From: Actinomycetes bacterium
GTDB lineage: Bacteria; Actinomycetota; Actinomycetes; Mycobacteriales; Micromonosporaceae
Assembly: GCA_023437285.1 (NCBI GenBank)
Contig: JAEZGP010000803.1
Coordinates: 1-11,468, forward strand
Length of the DNA: 11,468 nucleotides
Reading direction: 5' to 3'
This document shows, piece by piece, positions 1 through 5,136 of the stretch. The notes under the pieces were generated by a model that was not told the origin of the DNA, ran no database searches, and saw only the letters and a program-made list of their open reading frames with translations. The position numbers were made by a program, and so were the translations under genes. The first letter of the stretch is position 1. Each line of letters begins with the position of its first letter.

Positions 1-261
1 GCCCCCCTGGGCGGGTGGCACCCCGCGCGCGGCGTTGGTGCGGCCCGGCCCCGGCTGGTGCCGGGCGGTGGCCTGGTTGCCTCCTGCCTCGCGACCGCTG
101 GCTGCGCGGCTGCTGGCCCGGGCTCCCGGGTCCGGCCGCGCCGCCGCGGTCCACATGTCGTTCAACTGGCCTCGCGGCGCCATCAGCCCGTCGCCGAGCC
201 CGGTGCCCGCGTTCGCATGCTCTGTTGTCACAAAGTTCCCGACCATCTCGGATCCGCTCAC
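1..261 (-). CDS. 5' part of an unidentified gene (N-terminal 87 codons, runs off the left edge)
   Basis: The minus strand is open from a GTG at 261 to the window edge with no stop. The start is chosen because GGAGG (269-273) lies 7 nt upstream. A second in-frame GTG at 231 has no comparable site. The visible protein begins MSGSEMVGNFVTTEHANAG and contains QLNDMWTAAARPDPG, then becomes rich in Gly, Ala, Pro, Arg and Gln, probably disordered. Third codon positions from 231 downward are mostly G or C, as expected for a real gene here. No domain is visible. In Streptomyces coelicolor the sigma factor gene bldN (SCO3323) lies close to rex (SCO3320), and BldN carries a long N-terminal extension, so a BldN-like sigma factor is one hypothesis. 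It rests on neighbourhood only. The gene is divergent from the acyl-CoA ligase and probably shares its control region. Confidence 0.62.
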   Translation of the reverse strand, partial: MSGSEMVGNFVTTEHANAGTGLGDGLMAPRGQLNDMWTAAARPDPGARASSRAASGREAGGNQATARHQPGPGRTNAARGVPPAQGG

Positions 262-268
262 CGCCGTT

Positions 269-273
269 CCTCC
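269..273 (-). promoter_or_regulatory. Ribosome binding site of the left-edge minus-strand gene
   Basis: The minus strand reads GGAGGAACGGCGGTG, a full Shine-Dalgarno core 7 nt before the GTG at 261. This decides the start over the downstream in-frame GTG at 231. Just upstream (minus sense) is a short GGAC tetranucleotide run. Confidence 0.7.
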
Positions 274-373
274 GTCCGTCCGTCGTGCTCCGCTCGCGCG
301 GCGATGTCCGGCGATGACCGATGCTCGCCACAGGGGTGCTCAGGCGGTGCAATAACGGGCACTACGGGCCTCC

Positions 374-416
374 TCGGGGTGAGGGGTTCGACTAGCCCCA
401 AAACGGGCTACCCCGA
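374..416 (+). other. Bulged stem-loop, possible structured RNA
   Basis: The right arm GGGCTACCCCGA (405-416) is continuous. It pairs with AGCCC (394-398) around the loop CAAAAC (399-404), and then with either GGGGT (383-387) or TCGGGGT (374-380). Two alternative outer pairings are therefore possible. No U-run follows, so this is not a classical terminator, and the function is unknown. Confidence 0.35.
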
Positions 417-502
417 CTTCAGCAGCATAAGGGCCAAACGTCACCTGTGTGCGGGGAGTCCGTTACAGAGGCCAGAAGTATTTCCTGGGGCGCTTGTCGG
501 CT

Positions 503-521
503 GTCGCACACGGTGTGCGAC
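503..521. promoter_or_regulatory. Perfect 19-bp palindrome, likely operator of a dimeric regulator
   Basis: GTCGCACAC and GTGTGCGAC are perfect 9-bp arms around a single G at 512. The element lies about 120 bp before the ligase start and about 240 bp before the divergent start, where a regulator could act on either gene. Such odd-length palindromes are typical of TetR, GntR or Xre-type dimers. The cognate regulator is not identified. The core ACAC-G-GTGT partly resembles the BldD consensus but lacks its outer T/A and central W. Confidence 0.55.
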
Positions 522-528
522 GGTCCGC

Positions 529-540
529 TCACGCGAGTGA
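529..540. promoter_or_regulatory. Short inverted repeat TCAC-GCGA-GTGA
   Basis: TCAC (529-532) and GTGA (537-540) form an inverted repeat 8 bp downstream of the 19-bp palindrome. The halves TCACGC and GAGTGA fit the half-sites of the BldD consensus (TnACnC-W-GnGTnA), but the central W is missing, so the spacing is one base short. Weak evidence. Confidence 0.22.
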
Positions 541-548
541 CGTCAACG

Positions 549-582
549 CGACACGACACGCGGGGGCGACACGCCCGACACG
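549..582 (+). repeat. Four clustered copies of CGACACG
   Basis: CGACACG starts at 549, 554, 567 and 576, the first two overlapping by two bases. The cluster ends about 60 bp before the ligase start. It may be a set of direct-repeat binding sites or simple sequence drift in G+C-rich DNA. Confidence 0.4.
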
Positions 583-641
583 CCGGGGCTCATCTGCCCG
601 AGCGGCCGCGATCGGCGGACAACCGGGCCACCCTGGGCGTT

Positions 642-2267
642 ATGGGCGTCACTGTGCCAGACTCGGCCCCCGTGCCGGATGACATCCGCAACCTCGCCGA
701 CACCGTGCGCCGGGCGGCCGCTACCGACCCCGCAGCCCGGGCTCTCATCGCCGGAAACCGCGTGCTGACCTGGGGCGACCTCGACGCCCAGGTAGACGCC
801 GTCGCCGCCGGGCTCGCCGCCCTCGACCTGCCCGACACAGATGCGACGCCCGCCCGGGTCGCGCTCATCGCGCCCAACGTCCCCGAGTACGCCGTGGCGT
901 ACTTCGGGGTGCTGCGCGCCGGGCTGGTCGCCGTGCCGGTCAACCCCGGATACACGCCGCGCGAACTCGCGCACGTGCTCGGCGACTCCGGGGCCAGCGT
1001 GGTCATCGGCACCGGCGCCGCGCTGGCCGCCGTCGCCACCGTGCGCGCCCAACTGCCCGCGCTGCGCCACGCGTACGCCCTGGAAAGCGGCGCGGACGCG
1101 CCGGCCCTCGCGGATCTCGCCGCACCGCGGACCGGGGAGCCACCCGCCCGGGGCGGGGAGGACCTGGCGGCGCTGCTCTACACCTCCGGCACGGCCGGGG
1201 CGCCCAAGGGCGCCATGCTCAGCCACCGCGCGCTCATCGCCAACCACCGCCAGCTCGAACAGATCAGCCCCGCGATCATGGGTCGCGGCGACGTGGTGCT
1301 GCTCGCGCTGCCGCTTTTTCACGCGTACGGGCTCAACGCCGGCCTCGGGGCCGTGGCCTGGCACGGGGCGACCGGGGTGCTCGCCGACGGGCTCGGCCCG
1401 GCCGAGATCCTGGCGCTGCTCGCCCGCCACCAGGTGAGCGTCGTCGCGGCGGTGCCGCAGGCGTACCACGCCTGGTCCATGCGACCCGAGCTGGCCGACG
1501 CGACGGGCTCCGTGCGGGTCATGGTCAGCGGCGCCGCGCCGCTGGACCCGATCACCCAGGAGCGCGTCGCCGCCCGCACCGGGCGACAGGTGCATCAGGG
1601 GTACGGGCTGACCGAGACCGCCCCGGTGGTCACCACCGACCTGACCAGCCCCGTGCCGAAGAAGGGGTCGATCGGCCGGCCCATCCCGGGCGTGCGGGTC
1701 CGGCTGGTCGGCGGGGACGGCGGGGAGATCGTCCGGCTGGCCACCGAGGGCATCGTCGGGCCGGCGCCGTTCGCCGACGACGGTGAGGACGTCTTCCCCG
1801 GCACGGCCGGCAGCGACCCCGGCGAGGTCGTCGTCGCGGGCGACAACCTGTTCAGCGGGTACTGGCCCGACGGGCACGGCGGCCCGGACGAGCAGGGCTG
1901 GTGGCGTACGGGCGACATCGCGTACGCCGACGGCGACGGCGACCTGTTCCTCGTCGACCGCCTCGGCGAGATGATCATCGTGAACGGGTTCAACGTGTAC
2001 CCGCACGAGGTCGAGCTGGTCATCGCCGGGTGCCCCGGGGTGACCGAGGCGGCCGTCGTGGGCGAGCCCGACCCGGAGACCGGCGAGGCGGTACGCGCGT
2101 ACGTGGTGCTGGCCCCCGGCTCGCGCGCCTCCGTCGCCGACGTCGCCGCCCACTGCGAAGTGAACCTGGCCCGGTACAAGCGGCCCCGCGTGATCGAGAT
2201 CGTGGGCGAGTTGCCGCACTCGGTTACCGGCAAGGTCCGCAAGTCGATGCTGCGGAGCGCCTCGTGA
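642..2267 (+). CDS. AMP-forming acyl-CoA synthetase (fatty-acid--CoA ligase family)
   Basis: A 541-residue member of the ANL (AMP-binding) superfamily. It should activate a carboxylic acid with ATP to an acyl-adenylate and transfer it to CoA in the cytoplasm. All core motifs are visible: the phosphate loop YTSGTAGAPKG at residues 180-190, GYGLTE at 320-325, RTGD at 422-425, DRLGEMI from 439 followed by NGFNVYPHEVE, and the C-terminal catalytic lysine in SVTGK at 531. A linker of some 25 extra residues before GEVVVAG may be lineage-specific. The chain acid cannot be told from sequence. The ATG at 642 is preferred because upstream in-frame codons to 447 look non-coding, though no good ribosome site precedes it and GTG 654 is also possible. 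The stop overlaps the next gene by 4 bp, so they are probably co-translated. Confidence 0.9.
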   Translation: MGVTVPDSAPVPDDIRNLADTVRRAAATDPAARALIAGNRVLTWGDLDAQVDAVAAGLAALDLPDTDATPARVALIAPNVPEYAVAYFGVLRAGLVAVPVNPGYTPRELAHVLGDSGASVVIGTGAALAAVATVRAQLPALRHAYALESGADAPALADLAAPRTGEPPARGGEDLAALLYTSGTAGAPKGAMLSHRALIANHRQLEQISPAIMGRGDVVLLALPLFHAYGLNAGLGAVAWHGATGVLADGLGPAEILALLARHQVSVVAAVPQAYHAWSMRPELADATGSVRVMVSGAAPLDPITQERVAARTGRQVHQGYGLTETAPVVTTDLTSPVPKKGSIGRPIPGVRVRLVGGDGGEIVRLATEGIVGPAPFADDGEDVFPGTAGSDPGEVVVAGDNLFSGYWPDGHGGPDEQGWWRTGDIAYADGDGDLFLVDRLGEMIIVNGFNVYPHEVELVIAGCPGVTEAAVVGEPDPETGEAVRAYVVLAPGSRASVADVAAHCEVNLARYKRPRVIEIVGELPHSVTGKVRKSMLRSAS

Positions 2268-2515
2268 GCCGCCTGGTCCTGCTCACCCGTCCCGGCTGCC
2301 ACCTCTGCGACGTGGCCAAGGAGGCCATGGCCCGGGTCAGCGCCGCCAGCGGACAGCCGTGGCAGGAGATCAACGTCGAGACCGACCTCGACCTGGAGAC
2401 CGAGTACGGCGACCGGCTGCCCGTGATCCTGCTGGACGGCCGCGAACACGGGTACTGGCGGGTCGAGGAGGAGCGGCTCCTGCGGGATCTGGATCGTGGC
2501 GGATTGTCGGACTGA
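2264..2515 (+). CDS. Small glutaredoxin-like protein (thioredoxin fold)
   Basis: An 83-residue single-domain protein. It opens with a beta strand (RLVLLTRPG) followed at once by the redox motif CHLC (Cys12, Cys15), and has the cis-proline loop at LPVILLDG (Pro53). This is the layout of the short glutaredoxin-like family (DUF836 type), whose members are presumed thiol-disulfide oxidoreductases with mostly unknown partners. The GTG start lies inside the ligase's last codons (GTGA overlap, 4 bp), which implies translational coupling. The Cys motif starting at residue 12 supports this start over anything upstream. A similar small gene near rex is common in actinomycetes, as far as I recall. Confidence 0.87.
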   Translation: MSRLVLLTRPGCHLCDVAKEAMARVSAASGQPWQEINVETDLDLETEYGDRLPVILLDGREHGYWRVEEERLLRDLDRGGLSD

Positions 2516-2520
2516 CCGGT

Positions 2521-2526
2521 TAGCCT
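2521..2526 (+). promoter_or_regulatory. Candidate -10 element of a leaderless promoter
   Basis: TAGCCT fits the actinobacterial -10 pattern TAnnnT and sits 7 nt before the GTG at 2534. There is no ribosome binding site in between, so transcription would begin at or next to the start codon. No clear -35 element is visible. Confidence 0.45.
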
Positions 2527-2533
2527 CCTGGGC

Positions 2534-3169
2534 GTGAGCAAGCACCTCGTCTGGGACTGGAACGGCACCCTGCTCGACGACCTCACGCTCGTCGTCGACG
2601 CCACGAACGCCTCGCTGGCCAGCGCGAACGGCCCCACGGTGACCGCCGACGAGCACCGCCGCGACTACCGCCGGCCGATCATCGACTACTACTCCTTCGT
2701 GCTGGGCCGCCCGGTCGACGAGGTCGAGTTCGAACTGCTCGACGGGGTGTTCCACGGCGCGTACAACGCCCGCCTGGCGGCCTGCCTGCTGGCCGCCGAC
2801 GCGCAGGCCGCGCTCGACGCCTGGTCGGGCACCCAGTCGCTGCTGTCCATGTGGTTTCACACCGAGCTGGTGCCGACCGTCGAGCGGTACGGGCTGACGA
2901 GCCGGTTCGCCCGCGTCGACGGGCTGCGCGGCACGGTCGGCGGCGGTCCCAAGGCGCCCCACCTCGCGGCCCACCTGGAGGCGCTGGGGATCCGCGGCGC
3001 CGATTGCGTGCTCATCGGCGACTCGGTCGACGACGCGATCGCCGCCGAGGCGGTCGGCGCGAAGATCATCCTGTACTCGGGCGGGTTCACCGACCTCGAC
3101 CGGCTGCGCGCGGTCGGCGTACCGGTGGCACACAGCCTCGCCGAGGCAGTAGCGCTCGCGCGTAGCTGA
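2534..3169 (+). CDS. HAD-family hydrolase (phosphoglycolate phosphatase-like)
   Basis: A 211-residue cytoplasmic phosphatase-like protein of the haloacid dehalogenase superfamily. Motif I is DWNGTLLDD with the nucleophile Asp8. The +2 residue, usually the acid/base Asp, is Asn10. A helical cap follows at roughly residues 17-85. The motif III lysine is Lys140 in GGGPK, and motif IV is GDSVDD (162-167), which coordinates Mg2+. The substrate is unknown, and PGPase-like describes the fold only. The GTG start is placed by the -10 element 7 nt upstream and by the N-terminal strand HLVWDWN leading straight into motif I. The gene starts 18 bp after the glutaredoxin-like gene, so it can also be read through from the ligase promoter. 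Confidence 0.85.
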   Translation: MSKHLVWDWNGTLLDDLTLVVDATNASLASANGPTVTADEHRRDYRRPIIDYYSFVLGRPVDEVEFELLDGVFHGAYNARLAACLLAADAQAALDAWSGTQSLLSMWFHTELVPTVERYGLTSRFARVDGLRGTVGGGPKAPHLAAHLEALGIRGADCVLIGDSVDDAIAAEAVGAKIILYSGGFTDLDRLRAVGVPVAHSLAEAVALARS

Positions 3170-3222
3170 GGCGCTCGCGTGGAGCAGGGCAGTGGCGGCG
3201 CAGCGAGGCGCTCGCGCGTAGC
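3152..3222 (+). repeat. Dispersed direct repeats GCGCTCGCG(CGTAGC)
   Basis: The 15-mer GCGCTCGCGCGTAGC occurs at 3152-3166 (the end of the HAD gene) and again at 3208-3222. A third, shorter copy (GCGCTCGCG) lies at 3171-3179, directly after the HAD stop. The pattern suggests a local duplication of the gene's 3' end into the spacer. Confidence 0.55.
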
Positions 3223-3240
3223 GCCGCCGGGTGGCGGCGC
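3221..3240 (+). terminator. Perfect GC hairpin, possible terminator without U-tract
   Basis: GCGCCGCC (3221-3228), loop GGGT and GGCGGCGC (3233-3240) make an 8-bp perfect stem. It lies between the HAD gene and the promoter of the peptidase gene. There is no T-run after it, as is usual for actinomycete hairpin terminators. It could also just block read-through. Confidence 0.45.
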
Positions 3241-3254
3241 CGCGCGGCAGTGAC

Positions 3255-3260
3255 TACGGT
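3255..3260 (+). promoter_or_regulatory. Candidate -10 element of a leaderless promoter
   Basis: TACGGT fits TAnnnT and lies 6 nt before the GTG at 3267, with no Shine-Dalgarno sequence between. The layout is the same as before the HAD gene. It supports 3267 rather than the in-frame GTG at 3231, which lies in the hairpin loop. Confidence 0.45.
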
Positions 3261-3266
3261 CGCGGA

Positions 3267-3983
3267 GTGCGCACCCACCTCCGGCGCACCGCCGGCACCC
3301 TGTTCAGTGTCCTGGTTCTGCTGCCTATGGCGGCCTGCGCGGCCGACCGTGAGGGGGTCGTGCCGGCCGGCGCGCCCGCCGAGGGCGCCCAACCGCAGGC
3401 GGCGGCCACCCCCGCCAGGCCGCCCTCGACCATGGCGCCGAAGACCCGCCCGGCCCGTCCCGCGACGTACGTGTTCCCGGTGGACGGCGAGGTCGGGTAC
3501 GCCCGCGACGAGCACCACGACTACCCGGCCGCGGACATCATGGCGCCGTGCGGGCGGACCATCCGGGCGGTCACCGACGGCGTGGTGCTGGAGGTCAGCC
3601 GGGTGGACCGGTTCGACCCCAAGCATGACCGGGGCGCCGACCGGGGCGGGCTGTCCGTGTCGATCCTGGGCGACGACGGGGTGCGTTACTACCACTCCCA
3701 CTTCTCGTCGATCGTCGCGCGCGTGATGGCGGGTGAGCGGGTCGCGGCGGGCGACGTGCTCGGCAAGGTGGGCCGCACCGGGCTCGCCGGCGCCTGCCAC
3801 CTTCACTTCGGCCTGTCCCCGGCCTGCGCGCGCACGGGCGACTGGTGGGTTCGCCGCGGGGTGATCTGGCCCGCCCGTTATCTGGACGCGTGGCGCAAGG
3901 GTGAGGCCCGCTCGCCGGCCACCGCCGTGGAAAAGTGGCTCACATCGCATGGCTGCCCGGCGAAGGCGCCGAAGGGCGCATAG
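3267..3983 (+). CDS. Exported M23-family (LytM-like) metallopeptidase, probable lipoprotein
   Basis: A 238-residue protein. The N-terminus has a basic RTHLRR segment, a hydrophobic stretch (LFSVLVLLP) and MAAC, a plausible lipobox with Cys24 as the lipidated residue. A Pro/Ala-rich linker (about 25-60) leads to a LytM/peptidase M23 domain. The expected zinc and catalytic residues are present: HDYPAAD (His84 and Asp90), YYHSH (142-145) and HLHFG (His178, His180). The His-to-Asp spacing is wider than the common HxxxD form. M23 enzymes cut peptidoglycan cross-bridges or stem peptides, and some relatives are inactive activators. Here the metal residues look intact, so activity at the outer face of the membrane is likely. 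The target bond is unknown. The gene has its own promoter and is not obviously linked to the haem operon. Confidence 0.85.
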   Translation: MRTHLRRTAGTLFSVLVLLPMAACAADREGVVPAGAPAEGAQPQAAATPARPPSTMAPKTRPARPATYVFPVDGEVGYARDEHHDYPAADIMAPCGRTIRAVTDGVVLEVSRVDRFDPKHDRGADRGGLSVSILGDDGVRYYHSHFSSIVARVMAGERVAAGDVLGKVGRTGLAGACHLHFGLSPACARTGDWWVRRGVIWPARYLDAWRKGEARSPATAVEKWLTSHGCPAKAPKGA

Positions 3984-4184
3984 TTGTCCTCAGTAACAGT
4001 CTTAAAGCCCTATTTGCGTGGCTAATTAGGCATGATCGGTTTCGACGCGATAATGGGGCCAGCGCCCACCCGCGCCTGGCCGCTAACCGAGGAATGGGGG
4101 TTGTGCCGCGGGGGCATCTCTCGGATTCGCGCGGATCGTGGGTGGGTGCCTTACCGGCGTAACCCCGCGTATCAAGATCGCGAT

Positions 4185-4202
4185 TTGTGCACGGCTTCAC
4201 AA
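4185..4202. promoter_or_regulatory. Rex operator (ROP site)
   Basis: TTGTGCACGGCTTCACAA matches the Rex operator consensus TTGTGAAnnnnTTCACAA at every fixed position except one (C for A at the sixth base). It covers the -35 hexamer and most of the spacer of the rex promoter, so bound Rex should block RNA polymerase. Rex releases the site when NADH is high. This supports negative autoregulation of the rex-hem operon. Confidence 0.85.
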
Positions 4203-4213
4203 GCGCCTACGCT
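4185..4213 (+). promoter_or_regulatory. Promoter of the rex-hemACDB operon
   Basis: A -35-like TTGTGC (4185-4190) and a -10 TACGCT (4208-4213) are separated by exactly 17 bp, as for vegetative sigma-factor promoters. Transcription would start near 4220, leaving a leader of about 80 nt before the rex start. Confidence 0.65.
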
Positions 4214-4299
4214 GTGACAGCGGCGAACTCCGCTAGCACAGTCGGTAACGGCGCGGACTCCGGGGTCGCCGCATAGTCCGCCCTCTGGCACGGAGCATG

Positions 4300-5136
4300 A
4301 TGAGCCACCAGCGCAACGGTAACCAGCCCGGGACGTCGGTCCGGCGATCCACCATGCCCGACTTTCCGGATCTGCCGGAAGCCACGGTCGCCCGCCTCCC
4401 CGAGTACCTGCGAGCCCTGCACCACCTCGCCGAGGCCGGCCACGAGACGATCTCCAGCGAGGGCCTGGCCGGCGCCGCCGGCGTCAACTCCGCCAAGCTC
4501 CGCAAAGACCTCTCCCACCTCGGCTCCTACGGCACCCGCGGCGTCGGCTACGACATCGAACTGCTCATCGAGCAGATCCAGTCCGTCCTCGGGCTCACCG
4601 AACACCGGGCCGTGGCCCTGGTCGGCGTCGGTAACCTCGGCCACGCCCTCGCCGGCTACGCCGGCTTCGGCAGCCGGGGCTTCCGCATCGCCGCCCTGCT
4701 CGACGCCGACACCCGGCGGGTGGGCGAACAGATCAACGGCCTGTCCGTACGCCACACCGACGAGCTCGAGGCGCTCGTCGCCGAGCACGCCATCTCGATC
4801 GCCGTGATCGCGACCCCGGTGCACGCCGCCCAGCAGGTCGCCGACCGGCTCGTCGCCGCCGGCGTCACCAGCATCCTCAACTTCGCCCCCTGCGTGCTGG
4901 TCGTGCCCGACAACGTCGACGTGCGAAAGGTGGACCTCGCCATCGAGCTGCAGATCCTCTCCTTCCACGAGCACCGCAAGGCGTCGTCTGCCAACGGCCG
5001 CGCCACGCTGGAGTCCGTACCCACGGTGACCACCGCCAAGGTCGCCGCCGCCAAGCTGCCCAGCACGAAGAAGGCCAACGCCCCCGCGTCGAAGGCCAAC
5101 GCCCCCGCGACCATCCGGGCGGTGATCACACCGTGA
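4300..5136 (+). CDS. rex: Redox-sensing transcriptional repressor Rex
   Basis: A 278-residue Rex homologue. The N-terminal winged helix includes PEATVARLPEYLRAL and VNSAKLRKDLSHLGSYGTRG, the DNA-recognition segment of the family. It is followed by a Rossmann domain with GVGNLG at 109-114 and ALLDAD, which bind NAD(H). The end of the domain has the swapped dimer helix (VDLAIELQILSFHEHRK). Rex dimers bind DNA when NADH/NAD+ is low and leave it when the ratio rises. A tail of about 50 Ala/Lys-rich residues with a KANAPA repeat follows. Two adjacent ATG codons (4297, 4300) are possible. The second is preferred because GGAG at 4292-4295 would be only 1 nt from the first. The stop overlaps hemA by 4 bp. 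An operator upstream implies autoregulation. Confidence 0.96.
   Translation: MSHQRNGNQPGTSVRRSTMPDFPDLPEATVARLPEYLRALHHLAEAGHETISSEGLAGAAGVNSAKLRKDLSHLGSYGTRGVGYDIELLIEQIQSVLGLTEHRAVALVGVGNLGHALAGYAGFGSRGFRIAALLDADTRRVGEQINGLSVRHTDELEALVAEHAISIAVIATPVHAAQQVADRLVAAGVTSILNFAPCVLVVPDNVDVRKVDLAIELQILSFHEHRKASSANGRATLESVPTVTTAKVAAAKLPSTKKANAPASKANAPATIRAVITP
5070..5109 (+). repeat. 21-bp-period repeat in the rex 3' end
   Basis: A 19-base unit at 5070-5088 recurs exactly at 5091-5109, a period of 21 bp. It encodes KANAPAS-KANAPAT in the Rex tail. The phase keeps the reading frame, so it can expand or shrink without harming Rex or hemA. Confidence 0.75.

Larger units (their letters stand above)
262..641. 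other. Divergent intergenic control region, 380 bp
   Basis: This stretch separates the left-edge minus-strand gene from the acyl-CoA ligase. It is less codon-like than its flanks: extending the ligase upstream from 642 gives a composition unlike the rest of the protein. It holds a bulged stem-loop (374-416), a perfect 19-bp palindrome (503-521), a second short inverted repeat (529-540) and four copies of CGACACG (549-582), each listed separately. I see no convincing -35/-10 pair in either direction and no tRNA or known riboswitch. Confidence 0.6.
3984..4299 (+). other. Intergenic region upstream of rex, 316 bp
   Basis: Richer in A+T than its neighbours, especially 3984-4060. Its right part holds the rex promoter and operator (4185-4213) and a leader of about 80 nt. 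In the left part I see an 8-bp palindrome CTAATTAG (4022-4029) and a weak promoter-like pair, TTAGGC (4026-4031) and GATAAT (4049-4054), 17 bp apart and without a gene to serve. No terminator hairpin for the peptidase gene and no tRNA or riboswitch were recognised. Confidence 0.5.

Noticed and set aside
225..233. TTGTCACAA as a second Rex-type site
   Set aside because: It is far shorter than the 18-bp operator, lacks the internal spacing, and lies in coding sequence.
383..399. tRNA-like T-arm (GGGG-TTCGACTAG-CCCC)
   Set aside because: The loop has 9 rather than 7 bases, and no anticodon, D or acceptor stems can be fitted around it.
15..540. Plus-strand open frames at the left edge
   Set aside because: They run antisense to the supported minus-strand gene, lack a ribosome site, and continue through the spacer with non-coding composition.
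447..641. Upstream extension of the acyl-CoA ligase to GTG 447
   Set aside because: The added 65 residues have no family similarity and would place the palindrome and repeats inside the coding region.
543..2219. Long open frame on the minus strand opposite the acyl-CoA ligase
   Set aside because: It is the complement of a gene with all family motifs. Its composition (Gly/Val/Asp/His/Arg-rich) is that of a G+C-rich shadow frame.
1595..3133. Long minus-strand frame across ligase, glutaredoxin-like and HAD genes
   Set aside because: It spans three well-supported plus-strand genes and shows no domain or ribosome site of its own.
4026..4054. TTAGGC-17-GATAAT promoter-like pair
   Set aside because: Weak -35, no gene downstream before the rex promoter, and A+T-rich local sequence makes chance matches likely.
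4214..4276. 20-codon leader ORF before rex
   Set aside because: Its GTG directly abuts the -10 hexamer, upstream of the expected transcription start, and it has no ribosome site.
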